Part shown: positions 54,132 to 63,665 of the stretch, piece by piece
Layout: the number at the start of each line of letters is the position of its first letter
Numbering within the stretch: position 1 is the first letter of the stretch
Source of the DNA: Phormidium tanganyikae FI6-MK23
GTDB lineage: Bacteria; Cyanobacteriota; Cyanobacteriia; Leptolyngbyales; Leptolyngbyaceae
Assembly (NCBI GenBank): GCA_019359175.1
Contig: JAHHHU010000005.1
Location: 62,001-126,000, forward strand
Length of the DNA stretch: 64,000 bases
Direction of reading: 5' to 3'
Translations under genes and position numbers: made by a program
Notes under the pieces: model-generated
Told to the model about the DNA's origin: nothing
Seen by the model: only the letters and a program-made list of their open reading frames with translations
The model's database searches: none

Positions 54132-54755
54132 TTAATCTTGCACTTCGTTCAGCGCATATCGAGCGATCGCTAGAGTCAATCGAGCTTGCTCTGTTTCCGA
54201 CAGTTTCGCCCAGTCGGTAGACTTCACGGGTTGTTCCTCGCCTCGCATCGAGTAAGCGAGCGGACGCGCCAGCACTTGTAAATCTTCTTCTGCCCACTGT
54301 GGCAACGCTTCTTGCACACACTGAACGAGTTGATCCGCTAAAGTGGCTGAGGAATTCGCCAATTTCTGAGCGTGACGAGCGATCGCATTGAGAACCGTTT
54401 GCGGAACCGATGCGAACTTTTGCGCCAAAGACGTTTCGAGCGTGGGAGCCGCGAACAGCGAATCGAGGTGAGAGAAAAACGCATCAGCACGATCGCCAAT
54501 TTCGGACTCAGAAAGAGCATCGATCGAGAATTTTTGCTCGATCCTATTGAAAAATGATTCTGATTCAGGATCAGCGGGATTCCAGGGATAGGCAATTGCA
54601 CTATCAGGAATTTCCGCAACCTCGACGGTTACAGGGTCAGCATTGTCCGGCTGATTCCACTGCACTGTCACCGCTTCTGAGTCGAGCAACGCATCGGCAA
54701 AAGCTTGCTGAATCTGAAGTTCAAGAGAGTTAGAAGGACTTGCTTCGTGTGCCAT
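54132..54755 (-). CDS. Hypothetical protein in the CHAT-FHA group
   Basis: From ATG 54755 this is 207 residues: MAHEASPSNSLELQIQQAFA..., an acidic middle (DNADPVTVEVAEIPDSAIAYPWNPADPESESFF) and a helical C-terminal half. I do not recognise a family. It has no signal peptide or membrane helix. Because it follows the CHAT-FHA gene on the same strand (162 bp), it is a candidate substrate or adaptor of that protease. The in-frame start at 54815 is less likely. Confidence 0.65.
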   Translation of the reverse strand: MAHEASPSNSLELQIQQAFADALLDSEAVTVQWNQPDNADPVTVEVAEIPDSAIAYPWNPADPESESFFNRIEQKFSIDALSESEIGDRADAFFSHLDSLFAAPTLETSLAQKFASVPQTVLNAIARHAQKLANSSATLADQLVQCVQEALPQWAEEDLQVLARPLAYSMRGEEQPVKSTDWAKLSETEQARLTLAIARYALNEVQD

Positions 54756-54917
54756 GACAAAAATCCGCATCTGTAATTGAACTAAGGTTGGTGTGTTTGA
54801 TGGGTATGGCTTCAACCCGATCGTTACCAGTTCCGTAACTGGACTATCAATTTACGTCAATTCGCCTAAAATTTCCAAATCTTGACGATCAAGATCCGTA
54901 GATCTAAGGGTAGATTT

Positions 54918-56546
54918 TCAGTTTCTCCCATCGGCTGGCGAAACCAAAAACTCCAAAATCGAGTTCTGAGAGCCACCAAACTTAATCTGCGCCCCGGAAT
55001 GCAGCGGCACTTCATAATTATGAACTTTTTGCCAGCCATTCACGGTCGAAACCCAAGTTCCATACCGCGAAAAATCTCGTAAAAAGTAGGTCGGCTGCAT
55101 CGTCTCGGCACTGCGATAGACAATCTCTGCGTGTTTACGTGAGACACCGGGTTCGTTCGCTAATACCAAATCATTTTCGGCGCTCATTCCCACGCGCATC
55201 AACCCGCCGCGAATCGTCCAAACCTTGGCATTTTCGAGCGATCGCAAAGATGCCACCGGATTTTGCACCCCCAACTGGCTCGGCGTATGCGGAATTTGCG
55301 TCAGTCCTTCTTCGATCGGCTTAATCAACTCCCCGTTAAATTCGGGGTGCATATATAAGACGGGCAATGTCCAAGCTTGGTGATTGAATCGAAACAAAGT
55401 CAGTAAGTGCTGACGTGCAACCGCAACGGCTTGATCGATCGGCATTCGATCGCTTAATGCCTGAGCAAATGCCGCGATGAAACTCAGTGCCTCTTGATCG
55501 GTGATCGAATCGCGCATTGCTAACACTGCCGGAACTCCGTGATGCAGCAACACTTCCGCTAAACTACTGCGTGGAATTGCCTGCCGATTTTGCTCTTCCG
55601 GATATGCGCCCCAACAGGCATTAAAAACTGCCAATTTCACCCGGCAGCGGGTTAGAACCTGTGCTAACTCTGTCCCATTCATCGGCTGATTGGGACGCAA
55701 AAACAGTAAGCCACCATCCGCCGCTGGAACCCCGTGACCTGCGTAAAACAAGACATTATAGTGACCGCTCTCTAATCGATCGATGAGTTCCGCCGAAGTG
55801 GGCTGCAATAGCGTATCGACAAAACAAGGAGCCGCAAATCGATTGATCCCAGGACGCTCTCGCAAAATTCTCGATAACGCTGTCGCTTCTTGCTCTAGTT
55901 TTAGTCGCTTTAATTCGTCGCGTTTCCCGTTCTCAGACCCGCCTGTGGGCAGGTCGGGCGCGGCATCTTGTCCCAAAACGAGCAGCACATTTAAGCTGGT
56001 TTCTGACCGGAGTGCGGGCAAGGTATCGACATCGCTGGTAGTACGACTAAATAAAAGCTGTTGGCTCAGAGAAATTGCCTGTTTTCCGGCATCGCTCTGC
56101 ATAATTTCCCACGGCAGCGAGATTAGATCGGGATCGCGTACATCTAACCGCAATCGGAGCGCTTTGCCTTGTCCCTGTGCAATGCCCTGACTGCGATTTA
56201 AGCTGCTTTGAATCACGCCATCAAACAGCCATTGCCATAGGTCAATTCCCAAATTTTGCATCAATCGGGCACTGCGGGAAATCGGCTGACCGACCGGAGG
56301 TTCGACCACTTCGATCGGGGGTGTACTAACTTGCGAGACGTGCGGCACATCGGGCAGACCCCGCGATGAAAACATTTCTTGCCACGATCTCCAATGGTGC
56401 ATTAATTCGGCTGTCCATAAACAATCTCGCAACAGATAGCCCCCCCGGTAAGGAGCATCAATCACATGAATCGCAAAATGTTGAGTTTGAGAGGCGCGTA
56501 ATTGCTCGATCGCGAGACTTAAACAGGGAAGTTCAGACGGTGACAT
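54918..56546 (-). CDS. CHAT (caspase-like) protease fused to an FHA domain
   Basis: This 542-residue protein has a conserved but unnamed N-terminal region (about 1-110), a CHAT peptidase domain (about 130-410) with catalytic His271 in FYAGHG and Cys311 in VFNACWGA, and a C-terminal FHA domain (about 440-530: MRVGMSAENDLVLANEPGVSRKHAEIVY...FLRDFSRYGTWVSTV). CHAT proteins are caspase-related cysteine proteases, several of which act in gated conflict systems. The FHA domain suggests recruitment or gating by a phosphothreonine. It starts 57 bp after a PP2C phosphatase gene. Confidence 0.92.
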   Translation of the reverse strand: MSPSELPCLSLAIEQLRASQTQHFAIHVIDAPYRGGYLLRDCLWTAELMHHWRSWQEMFSSRGLPDVPHVSQVSTPPIEVVEPPVGQPISRSARLMQNLGIDLWQWLFDGVIQSSLNRSQGIAQGQGKALRLRLDVRDPDLISLPWEIMQSDAGKQAISLSQQLLFSRTTSDVDTLPALRSETSLNVLLVLGQDAAPDLPTGGSENGKRDELKRLKLEQEATALSRILRERPGINRFAAPCFVDTLLQPTSAELIDRLESGHYNVLFYAGHGVPAADGGLLFLRPNQPMNGTELAQVLTRCRVKLAVFNACWGAYPEEQNRQAIPRSSLAEVLLHHGVPAVLAMRDSITDQEALSFIAAFAQALSDRMPIDQAVAVARQHLLTLFRFNHQAWTLPVLYMHPEFNGELIKPIEEGLTQIPHTPSQLGVQNPVASLRSLENAKVWTIRGGLMRVGMSAENDLVLANEPGVSRKHAEIVYRSAETMQPTYFLRDFSRYGTWVSTVNGWQKVHNYEVPLHSGAQIKFGGSQNSILEFLVSPADGRN

Positions 56547-56603
56547 GAATCGGCAAGTGATTAACTCCGGATCTTCAATCTTAAGGGCTATCCGTCAATT
56601 AAT

Positions 56604-58736
56604 CTACGGCGTAGATGGCGCGTTCTGTTTGGGGGGTGTGCAAGCTCCAAGCTGATCGGGCTTGAGGTTGGCTTTAGTGAAAGGTACGATCGAGCTTTCT
56701 TGTTGCCAGCCGATGTTACCTGCTTTGACTGAATTTTGGAGCTTGGTATCCGCCGCGATCGTACAAACTTTCAATCGTATCCAAGCAGGCTGACCAGCAG
56801 TGGTTTGCTGTCGTTTCTCGACCTTTAAAACGGTTCCAGGTGGAACTTGCCCCACCAATTCACGCACCTGATCGCTCGGTTGATCCGGCTTTCTAAATAA
56901 GGGGAGTTCAGGTCGATCAAGCTGAATTAGACTTCCAGTCGTCAGCGGTTCGGGTGAAGCGGGGACGGGAGGAACGACGCTCGGTTCTGCAACGGTGGGG
57001 AGGCGATTGATAAGTCTAGGAATCAGTTCTGGGACGAAAAGAGCAGCGATCGCGCCCGCAGCTCCAAAAAGTCCCAAGAGAATCAGCGCAATCTTAAACC
57101 AGGATGTTCGACGGGGTTGAATCTCGGTTCTCAGTTGTGACGGTGGAGCAGGCGCGATCAGTTGAGTCGGTTTCGCTAACATCGATCGCACCGGATTCGA
57201 TTGCCCAGTTTCGCGAGTTTGGCAATGAATTAAACCGATCGTGACATTATCGTGACCGTTCTGCGTATTTGCGATTTCGACTAGTTTCCGCGCCACGGTT
57301 GCAACGTTCGTTTTGCCGTTGAGGATCGGAACAATCTCGGATTGCCAGTGTTCTTCAACTCGATCGTTGTCGCTCAATCCATCCGAACACAAAAGAAAGA
57401 CGCACTCTTCGTCGAAGATAAATCGCTGCACCGTTGGACGTAGGTAGCTTGAACTCCCCATTCCCAAAGCTTGCACTAGCGATCCAGCAGAAGGATGCTG
57501 TAAAGCCTCGCGGTACAAGGTATAACCCAATCGTGCTTCTCGTGAGGCAACATCATCATCGAGCGTTACCTGATAACAGCCTTGACGAGTGATGCGATAT
57601 GCGCGACTATCGCCGACATGAGTGAGATAGAACTCATGCGATCTCACTATTCCCATTACAACGGTTGTTCCCATGCGCTGGCGTTCTTGTCGCCGTTCTG
57701 CATCGTTCTTTTGTGCGATCGCATCGTTCGCCGCACAGACTGCCACTTCTAATTCTGGTTCAAGCTGATCGGGATCTAAAGATCGAATCTGATTTACGAT
57801 CGTTTCGATCGCAAGATTTGAAGCAACTTCTCCCCCTTCGTGTCCCCCAATCCCATCACAGACGATTAGTAAGGAGTGATCGCCACTGGTTCCGCTTGGT
57901 GGATAACAGGCATCCTCGTTACTTTGACGGCTCGGCCCTTGATCCGTTAGCGTGGCGATTTGAATTTGTCGGGTTTGCTGAGAACTTTGTGCCGTGATCG
58001 CAGAATCCAAAACATCAAGCAATTCATCTGCATTTGTGATTTGCCCGTCGATGAGATTCTGGCAAACTTGATTAAAGAAATCTGCGAGCGCAGGCTGGGC
58101 TTGCCAACTTGACCAAAATTTTCCCAATCCTGCCAGGGAAATCGGATCTCGAACAGTTTGTGCCGCAAGGCTATCGAAATTCAGTTCTAAAATCCGTACC
58201 GTGTCACTATCCGCAAAAATCAACTCAGAATCTAGCAGCGTCGAAGCAACTTTTTCAACACTCAAAACGCGCCAAAGGTGTGCTAGTTGCCGCAGAAAAT
58301 GAAGCTGACGAAATCCACTACTCGCAGCCCACACTTGCACCAAACGCGGCATCAACCGCCCAGATAAATCTTCACCCCGCTCAGAACGCGCATCACTCGG
58401 ATAAATCGGAGCCGACTCCAAAAACAGCACATCCTTAACCACTGCAAAAGGTTGAGAAATCGTCGGACGTTCTGCCATCAAGTGCAAATAAGGTTCAAGC
58501 GACGGTGGAACCTCGATCGCCATCGGCGGAATTCCAGGCTTAGTGTCCAATGCGATTTGCGCCGACTTGATCAAAAAGCGATCGTCAATCAATTCTCCAG
58601 GCGAATGTGTCGATCCCACTGCCCACAAATAGCGCTTTGGGATGCGGGTTTGACAGTTGTGACAAAACCGCTGGCTTTCAGGATTGAGCGCCTGACAGAA
58701 ATAGTTGGGGCATTGCACGATCGAATCAGTTTGCAT
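56604..58736 (-). CDS. PP2C-type Ser/Thr phosphatase with zinc-ribbon and kinase-like N-terminal region
   Basis: This 710-residue protein has an N-terminal zinc ribbon (CPNYFCQALNPESQRFCHNC), a region (about 45-255) that looks like a degenerate protein-kinase fold, a PP2C domain (about 260-515) with QSNEDAC, VCDGIGGHEGG, HVGDSRAYR, LLCSDGLSD and GHDNVT, one membrane helix (FKIALILLGLFGAAGAIAALFV) and a C-terminal SH3-like region. All PP2C metal Asp positions are present. It should remove phosphothreonine, opposing a kinase and thereby FHA binding. No kinase gene is in the window. Confidence 0.9.
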   Translation of the reverse strand: MQTDSIVQCPNYFCQALNPESQRFCHNCQTRIPKRYLWAVGSTHSPGELIDDRFLIKSAQIALDTKPGIPPMAIEVPPSLEPYLHLMAERPTISQPFAVVKDVLFLESAPIYPSDARSERGEDLSGRLMPRLVQVWAASSGFRQLHFLRQLAHLWRVLSVEKVASTLLDSELIFADSDTVRILELNFDSLAAQTVRDPISLAGLGKFWSSWQAQPALADFFNQVCQNLIDGQITNADELLDVLDSAITAQSSQQTRQIQIATLTDQGPSRQSNEDACYPPSGTSGDHSLLIVCDGIGGHEGGEVASNLAIETIVNQIRSLDPDQLEPELEVAVCAANDAIAQKNDAERRQERQRMGTTVVMGIVRSHEFYLTHVGDSRAYRITRQGCYQVTLDDDVASREARLGYTLYREALQHPSAGSLVQALGMGSSSYLRPTVQRFIFDEECVFLLCSDGLSDNDRVEEHWQSEIVPILNGKTNVATVARKLVEIANTQNGHDNVTIGLIHCQTRETGQSNPVRSMLAKPTQLIAPAPPSQLRTEIQPRRTSWFKIALILLGLFGAAGAIAALFVPELIPRLINRLPTVAEPSVVPPVPASPEPLTTGSLIQLDRPELPLFRKPDQPSDQVRELVGQVPPGTVLKVEKRQQTTAGQPAWIRLKVCTIAADTKLQNSVKAGNIGWQQESSIVPFTKANLKPDQLGACTPPKQNAPSTP

Positions 58737-58927
58737 TGAGAAATGGAGTTTCTACAGGTTGCTCGGTTCCAATTTGGTTCGGCTGACGTTGAGCATTTCC
58801 CACTCTAGCAATTTTTGTCGATCGCGACGCGGATTGCACGGTTGCAATTCGGTATATTTCCGAGTTTCCTCGCGTTGCGATCGAGGCGTTCTGAGGCACA
58901 ATAAACCAGATTTTACCGAGATTGGCT

Positions 58928-59938
58928 ATGTCTTCCGTGTGTCGCCGCTTAGGGTTTGCTTCCGTGTTGCTGAGTCTGCTGATTACAGTGCCAAAATCGA
59001 TTGCTGAACCGACGTTTACGCCTACCGCTCCGCCTCCAGTTGCGCCCGCTTTGCCGCAGGAGATTCAGCCCGATTTTCGAGTGGCTGCCCTTCAGCGCGA
59101 CTTTCAAGGCAATCTGTGGGTTGCAGCGCCGCAAGGACTGATGCGGGTCAATCCCAACACTGGGCGAGTGATTTCCCGCGCCAAAATGCCAAATTTATCG
59201 ATCGGTGCACTGGCTCAAGATCGCGTGGGTCGAATTTGGGTCGGCACAACCGAAGGACTCTGGCGCATCGATCCAAAAACGAATGAAGTCACTGCCCAAA
59301 ATCTCTTTTTGCCATCGAATCGAGTCTTGTCGCTGCTCGTCGATCGACGCGGCTATCTCTGGGCCGGAACCGATTCGGGTTTAGCGCTCATCAGTCCGCA
59401 TGAAGGGCTAGTCATGACCACGCTGAAGAATTTACCCGGTGTGAGTGCCAATGCTCTGAGCTTAGATCCAGAGGGACAGCTTTGGGTGGGAACGCTTGAA
59501 GGCTTAGTGCAAGTCGATACAGCGAGTGCGCGAATTCTTCACACGACCGATTTAGAAGAAGGAACGGTTCAGGCTTTGGCGCTCGATCGACATGGTTCAC
59601 TCTGGGCAGGCACAACCAGCGGACTGGTGAAAATCGATCCGTTAAAGCGTCGCCGAGATCGCACAGTGACCGCGCTCAAAGGTCGTGAAATTCTCTCGGC
59701 TGGCTTTGATGCGGCTGGAAGCATTTGGATCGGCACAAACAATGGGTTGCTGCGAGTGAATCCCTACAATGGCGCGATCGTCGGTCAAGTTCCCAATCTT
59801 CCCTCAAATCGAGTTTTATCCCTCGCTCCTGACACCGGAAATAAATTATGGGTCGGAACGAGTGAAGGATTAGCGTGGGTAAGTATGACCAGTTACGAGA
59901 CAAAACCACATTTGATGTTTAGCCGCAGCGTTGAATAG
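58928..59938 (+). CDS. Exported two-component-regulator-type beta-propeller protein
   Basis: This 336-residue protein has a signal peptide (LGFASVLLSLLITVPKSIAEP) and about six or seven repeats of the form DRVGRIWVGTTEGLWRIDP / DRRGYLWAGTDSGLALISP / DPEGQLWVGTLEGLVQVD. These are Reg_prop repeats, which form a beta-propeller. In hybrid kinases they are the sensor; here the propeller stands alone and no kinase domain follows. ATG 58928 is preferred over TTG 58922. Confidence 0.9.
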   Translation: MSSVCRRLGFASVLLSLLITVPKSIAEPTFTPTAPPPVAPALPQEIQPDFRVAALQRDFQGNLWVAAPQGLMRVNPNTGRVISRAKMPNLSIGALAQDRVGRIWVGTTEGLWRIDPKTNEVTAQNLFLPSNRVLSLLVDRRGYLWAGTDSGLALISPHEGLVMTTLKNLPGVSANALSLDPEGQLWVGTLEGLVQVDTASARILHTTDLEEGTVQALALDRHGSLWAGTTSGLVKIDPLKRRRDRTVTALKGREILSAGFDAAGSIWIGTNNGLLRVNPYNGAIVGQVPNLPSNRVLSLAPDTGNKLWVGTSEGLAWVSMTSYETKPHLMFSRSVE

Positions 59939-59989
59939 GAACTCATAGAATTAAGATAGATCCACTCCCTTAAATTCTTCTGGTGTCCG

Positions 59990-60775
59990 ATGCCCGTCAC
60001 GCCGCAACAACTGATTCAGTGGAAACAACAACAGCGATCGATTGCCGTTCTCACCGCTTGGGATTATGCGATCGCGTCGATTCTTGATCGGGCTGGAGTC
60101 GATGCGATTCTGGTCGGGGATTCGATGGCGATGGTGGCATTGGGACACGATACGACGCTGCCGCTTACGCTCGATGAAGTCATTCATCATGCAAAAGCAG
60201 TCCGGCGCGGCGTGAAAGAAGCGCTCTTGGTCGTGGATTTGCCGTTTTTGACGTATCAAGAAAGCATCCAGCAGGCGATGCACTCGGCAGGTCGAATTCT
60301 GAAAGAAACGGGTGCGGGCGCAGTGAAATTAGAAGGCGGCTATCCTGCGATCGCTGAAACCGTTTCGCGCTTGGTTCAGGCTGGAATTCCAGTGATGGGT
60401 CATGTGGGACTGACTCCGCAATCCGTGAGACAAACGGGATTTCGGCAACAGGGACGATCGAGTGAAGCGGGAGATAAGATTTTGTCCGAAGCGATCGCGC
60501 TCGAACAGGCAGGAGCATTTGCGATCGTCCTTGAACACATTCCAGCGGAATTGGCGCAAACGATTACGCAGAAACTAACCATTCCAACGATCGGGATTGG
60601 AGCAGGCGGGCATTGTGATGGTCAGGTTCTCGTCACTTCTGATGTGTTGGGTTTGGGAACGTGGAAGCCAAAATTTGCCAAAGCGTATTTGGATTTGAAT
60701 GCGTTGATTACGCGATCGGTGCAGGAATATTGCGAAGAAGTGCGATCGGGTAAATTTCCCTCGGAACCTGAATGA
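59990..60775 (+). CDS. panB: 3-methyl-2-oxobutanoate hydroxymethyltransferase
   Basis: This 261-residue enzyme makes ketopantoate for pantothenate/CoA synthesis. Signatures are [77 protein letters not shown] and [17 protein letters not shown]. Active-site residues are intact. It is full length. Confidence 0.96.
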   Translation: MPVTPQQLIQWKQQQRSIAVLTAWDYAIASILDRAGVDAILVGDSMAMVALGHDTTLPLTLDEVIHHAKAVRRGVKEALLVVDLPFLTYQESIQQAMHSAGRILKETGAGAVKLEGGYPAIAETVSRLVQAGIPVMGHVGLTPQSVRQTGFRQQGRSSEAGDKILSEAIALEQAGAFAIVLEHIPAELAQTITQKLTIPTIGIGAGGHCDGQVLVTSDVLGLGTWKPKFAKAYLDLNALITRSVQEYCEEVRSGKFPSEPE

Positions 60776-60786
60776 ACTAGAAATTT

Positions 60787-61068
60787 CTATAGCACGCCTG
60801 ATTCTAGCTGCTCTAAATAGATAAACTTAGGTGCTTTAACTCCTGCATCCTTTCTAATTTTTACCAACTGCGGCGACTGAAAAAATGCCTTTGCATCTTC
60901 TGTCGATGTCCATGTGGAGAAATGAACAATTTTGTTGGGTTGATTCTCATATTTCAGAACTTGGTAAGAACGTTCACCTGCTTCTCTTCTTAGGATTGCA
61001 GCGTTGTCAAACACTTTCTTCCAGGCTTCATAGTCTTCTACCTCATGAATGATGAGTACATGATTCAT
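60787..61068 (-). CDS. Small antibiotic-biosynthesis-monooxygenase-like (ABM fold) protein
   Basis: From ATG 61068 this is 93 residues: MNHVLIIHEVEDYEAWKKVFDNAAILRREAGERSYQVLKYENQPNKIVHFSTWTSTEDAKAFFQSPQLVKIRKDAGV. This is the dimeric alpha/beta-barrel ferredoxin-like fold of ABM/DUF1330-type proteins. Function unknown. The in-frame extension to 61149 reads through an inverted repeat and is rejected. Confidence 0.75.
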   Translation of the reverse strand: MNHVLIIHEVEDYEAWKKVFDNAAILRREAGERSYQVLKYENQPNKIVHFSTWTSTEDAKAFFQSPQLVKIRKDAGVKAPKFIYLEQLESGVL

Positions 61069-61103
61069 AGCAATATTTATCGAGATGAATGCGATCGAAC
61101 ATC

Positions 61104-61169
61104 TAACAGCGTAAAGCCCACAAAGGATCGATAGATCACCTCTTTTCATCCGTGGGCTTGTTGCTGTTA
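61104..61169. repeat. 18-bp imperfect inverted repeat between sat and the ABM-like gene
   Basis: TAACAGC...AAGCCCAC (61104-61121) pairs with GTGGGCTT...GCTGTTA (61152-61169), with three mismatches in the middle and a 30-nt loop. It lies 29 bp after the sat stop and may end its transcript. Confidence 0.5.
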
Positions 61170-61197
61170 TCGTCCGCTTAAAAACGGAAGTTGCACT

Positions 61198-62361
61198 CTA
61201 AACCTTCATTGCTTTCGCCAATTCTGCCGCAACTTCAGGGCGGGAAAACTCAGGCGGCGGTAGCTCTCCACGACGCAACATTTCTCTCACCTTCGTTCCT
61301 GATAGATGCACTCGTTCTTCTGGCAAACTCGGACTCGTTTTCGTCGTTGCCATTCCCAGTGTCCGCTTGCAATAGAAAGCGTGTTCAAATTTCAATGGCT
61401 GAATTCCCAATTCACCTGGCTCAAACTCATCAAAAATGTATTGGGCATCGTATGTACCGTAGTAATCACCGACCCCTGCATGATCTCGTCCCACAATGAA
61501 ATGAGTACAGCCGTAGTTTTTCCGAATCAGCGCGTGGAAGATGGCTTCACGAGGCCCGGCATATCGCATCGCAGCCGGATTGATCGCGAGAATTACTCGA
61601 TTGTTCGGGAAATAATGCTCCAACATAATCTCGTAGCAGCGCATCCGAATATCCGCCGAGATATCATCCTCTTTCGTCGCGCCCACTAAAGGATGCAGAA
61701 ACAAGCCGTCAACGGTTTCTAACGCACATTTAATAATGTACTCATGCGCTCGGTGAATCGGATTGCGAGTTTGGAAACCGACGATCGTTTTCCATCCTTT
61801 TTCTCGGAAGGCAGCACGAGACTGAGCCGGATCAATCTGATAAGTCGGGAACAACGGATGTGGATCGCGCTCCAAAAGCCAAACATCGCCCGCCAAATTC
61901 ACATTTCCCTGACGGTAAACCACTGCCACCCCAGGATGCTTTTCTTCATCGGTGCGGTAAACTTTCACAGCTTCCCGCGCTTTGTCGTAAGTAAATTTCT
62001 CACTAAGCTGCAACACGCCGATATACCGCCCCGTCGAGTCATCCAACCGAATCAGACTTCCTTCTTCTAGCGGGGCGGCGACTTCTTCAGTCACCGATAA
62101 CGTAATCGGAATCGACCACGGCAATCCATTTGCGAGGTGCATTTCTTCGACCACGCGATCGTAGTCTGCCTTTCTCATAAATCCGGTCAGGGGACTAAAT
62201 CCACCGATCGCGATCAGTTGCAGATCAGAGACTGCTCGTTCATCCAATTGAACACGGGGCAGAAAATCGGCTTTCGAGAGAAATTCTTCGCGCTGAGTGC
62301 CAGTAACAATGCGGTTAATTAGCTGTCCGCCGTGGGGTGCGATGCCGTCAGGGTGACTCAT
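61198..62361 (-). CDS. sat: Sulfate adenylyltransferase (ATP sulfurylase)
   Basis: This 387-residue enzyme makes adenosine 5'-phosphosulfate from sulfate and ATP, the first step of sulfate assimilation. Motifs: [16 protein letters not shown] (ATP-binding QxRNP and HxxH), [41 protein letters not shown] and SGTKVRE. There is no C-terminal kinase domain, so it is the single-function form. Confidence 0.96.
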   Translation of the reverse strand: MSHPDGIAPHGGQLINRIVTGTQREEFLSKADFLPRVQLDERAVSDLQLIAIGGFSPLTGFMRKADYDRVVEEMHLANGLPWSIPITLSVTEEVAAPLEEGSLIRLDDSTGRYIGVLQLSEKFTYDKAREAVKVYRTDEEKHPGVAVVYRQGNVNLAGDVWLLERDPHPLFPTYQIDPAQSRAAFREKGWKTIVGFQTRNPIHRAHEYIIKCALETVDGLFLHPLVGATKEDDISADIRMRCYEIMLEHYFPNNRVILAINPAAMRYAGPREAIFHALIRKNYGCTHFIVGRDHAGVGDYYGTYDAQYIFDEFEPGELGIQPLKFEHAFYCKRTLGMATTKTSPSLPEERVHLSGTKVREMLRRGELPPPEFSRPEVAAELAKAMKV

Positions 62362-62442
62362 AAGGTAGGGAAATTGAAAAGGATAAACAACCGAATCCCG
62401 ATCTAGAAGGCGGTCTTTATTGAGCGTAGCAGGATGTGAGCC

Positions 62443-62919
62443 TTATGCGTTGCTAGACAAAAATGGAATTGGATCAGCGATCGGGTCTTGAATCGTTTCG
62501 CCTTGCTGCTGTGCCCAATACTGACTGAGAAAATGAATTTGCCGCAGTCCAACGATCAGATTTAGTCCGGGAATGAACATCCACCAAACGATCAGGGGCT
62601 TTTTCAAATTTGCTCGATCGTACAATTCATTCACATCACAGTACAGCCGAAATTGCACGATATAAATCCAAACCACTCCCAAGATCGAGAACCACCGAAA
62701 CCCATCGGGAACATCCGGATCAAACACCGCCAACGCTTGCGGCAATGCTACACCCAACACGAATGGCAATAAACAAAGTGTGCCTGACCATCCTTTGCCG
62801 TTATAGTTTCGCAACTCTTCTTGGATGATCCATTTGTAGTAGCCGTAGTAGAGCAATCCGGTGAGTCCTGAGAATAAAATAACTTTCCAGAGTGGGCGAG
62901 GTTTACCGACGGGGGACAT
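62443..62919 (-). CDS. Small membrane protein of unknown function
   Basis: From ATG 62919 this is 158 residues: MSPVGKPRPLWKVILFSGLTGLLYYGYYKWIIQEEL, then three further hydrophobic segments (LCLLPFVLGVALPQALAVF, WFSILGVVWIYIVQFRLYC, PLIVWWMFIPGLNLIVGL). It resembles DUF4234-type small membrane proteins in the WYYKW pattern, but the match is not firm. It is downstream of no clear operon partner. Confidence 0.7.
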   Translation of the reverse strand: MSPVGKPRPLWKVILFSGLTGLLYYGYYKWIIQEELRNYNGKGWSGTLCLLPFVLGVALPQALAVFDPDVPDGFRWFSILGVVWIYIVQFRLYCDVNELYDRANLKKPLIVWWMFIPGLNLIVGLRQIHFLSQYWAQQQGETIQDPIADPIPFLSSNA

Positions 62920-62953
62920 AGTGCGATCATAGAAATGCTTTACATTCCTTAAT

Positions 62954-63217
62954 CTATTCGGTTTCCAGATCAAATACAATCTGATGCACAGTCTCAGGCA
63001 TCAACCGCCGCCCGATTTTGAGATATTCCTCAGCTTGGGTACGAGTGCTAGATTCAAGCAAAGCGATCGTCAAAATGAAAGCGTTGACGATCGCTTCCAA
63101 GCTCTCATCAACGAAACGCAATTCTAGCGCGAGCTATTGAGGAGGATGAACTCCAATCTGTATCCAAAACTGTCGCGATGTTTGAATAAAACCACTTGCA
63201 TGATTATCGTCATTCAT
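62954..63217 (-). pseudogene. Possible frameshifted small gene
   Basis: The minus frame from ATG 63217 reads MNDDNHASGFIQTSRQFWIQ, IGVHPPQ then a stop. The next frame continues LALELRFVDESLEAIVNAFI, TIALLESSTRTQAEEYLKIG, RRLMPETVHQIVFDLETE*. Together they would form one protein of about 85 residues. I do not recognise a family. The codon pattern of the second part looks coding. It could instead be two decayed pieces. Confidence 0.35.
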
Positions 63218-63239
63218 ATCCAAGCGATCCCGAGTCGCT

Positions 63240-63530
63240 CTACCCATTGGCGTTGTGCAACGAGTTCGCGGAGGAATTCGGAGACCATTGAGATTCTGTC
63301 ATCAAAACAGAATTAGCATACGTGAAAAGCTGCGCGAGTTCAGAAATCCCATCTAATTCTGCTTGTTCATCTGGTGTGATTAGTCCTAGTTTTTTGTGAT
63401 CGAGCAGTTCATCAGAACGGCTTTGTAATTCGCTTGTAAACTTGAAAATCTTCGCGCCATTGACGATCTCTAGCTTAATTCCACGCCCTAACCAGTGAGA
63501 CGGCTCAATCATCAGTTTTGGTATGAGCAT
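63240..63530 (-). CDS. Small hypothetical protein (antitoxin-like)
   Basis: This 96-residue protein has PSHWLGRGIKLEIVNGAKIFKFTSELQSRSDELLDHKKLGLITPDEQAELDGISELAQLFTYANSVLM. The L-T-P-E-E-x-A-E-L-x-G-I-x-E-L stretch recurs in small cyanobacterial genes upstream of HNH- or PIN-type genes and in putative antitoxins, but I cannot assign a family. It lies just upstream of the frameshifted small gene (62954-63217) on the same strand. Confidence 0.6.
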   Translation of the reverse strand: MLIPKLMIEPSHWLGRGIKLEIVNGAKIFKFTSELQSRSDELLDHKKLGLITPDEQAELDGISELAQLFTYANSVLMTESQWSPNSSANSLHNANG

Positions 63531-63665
63531 GGCTTTAGAGAGGGACGGACAACAAAATTATGTTAACGTCTTTCGTCTATCCAGATACAGGCAATCAACA
63601 CCTAAAGAATGACGATCACTTTAAGCCCTCCTGAACAACCCGGAACTGCGATCGCCCACCGAGAA

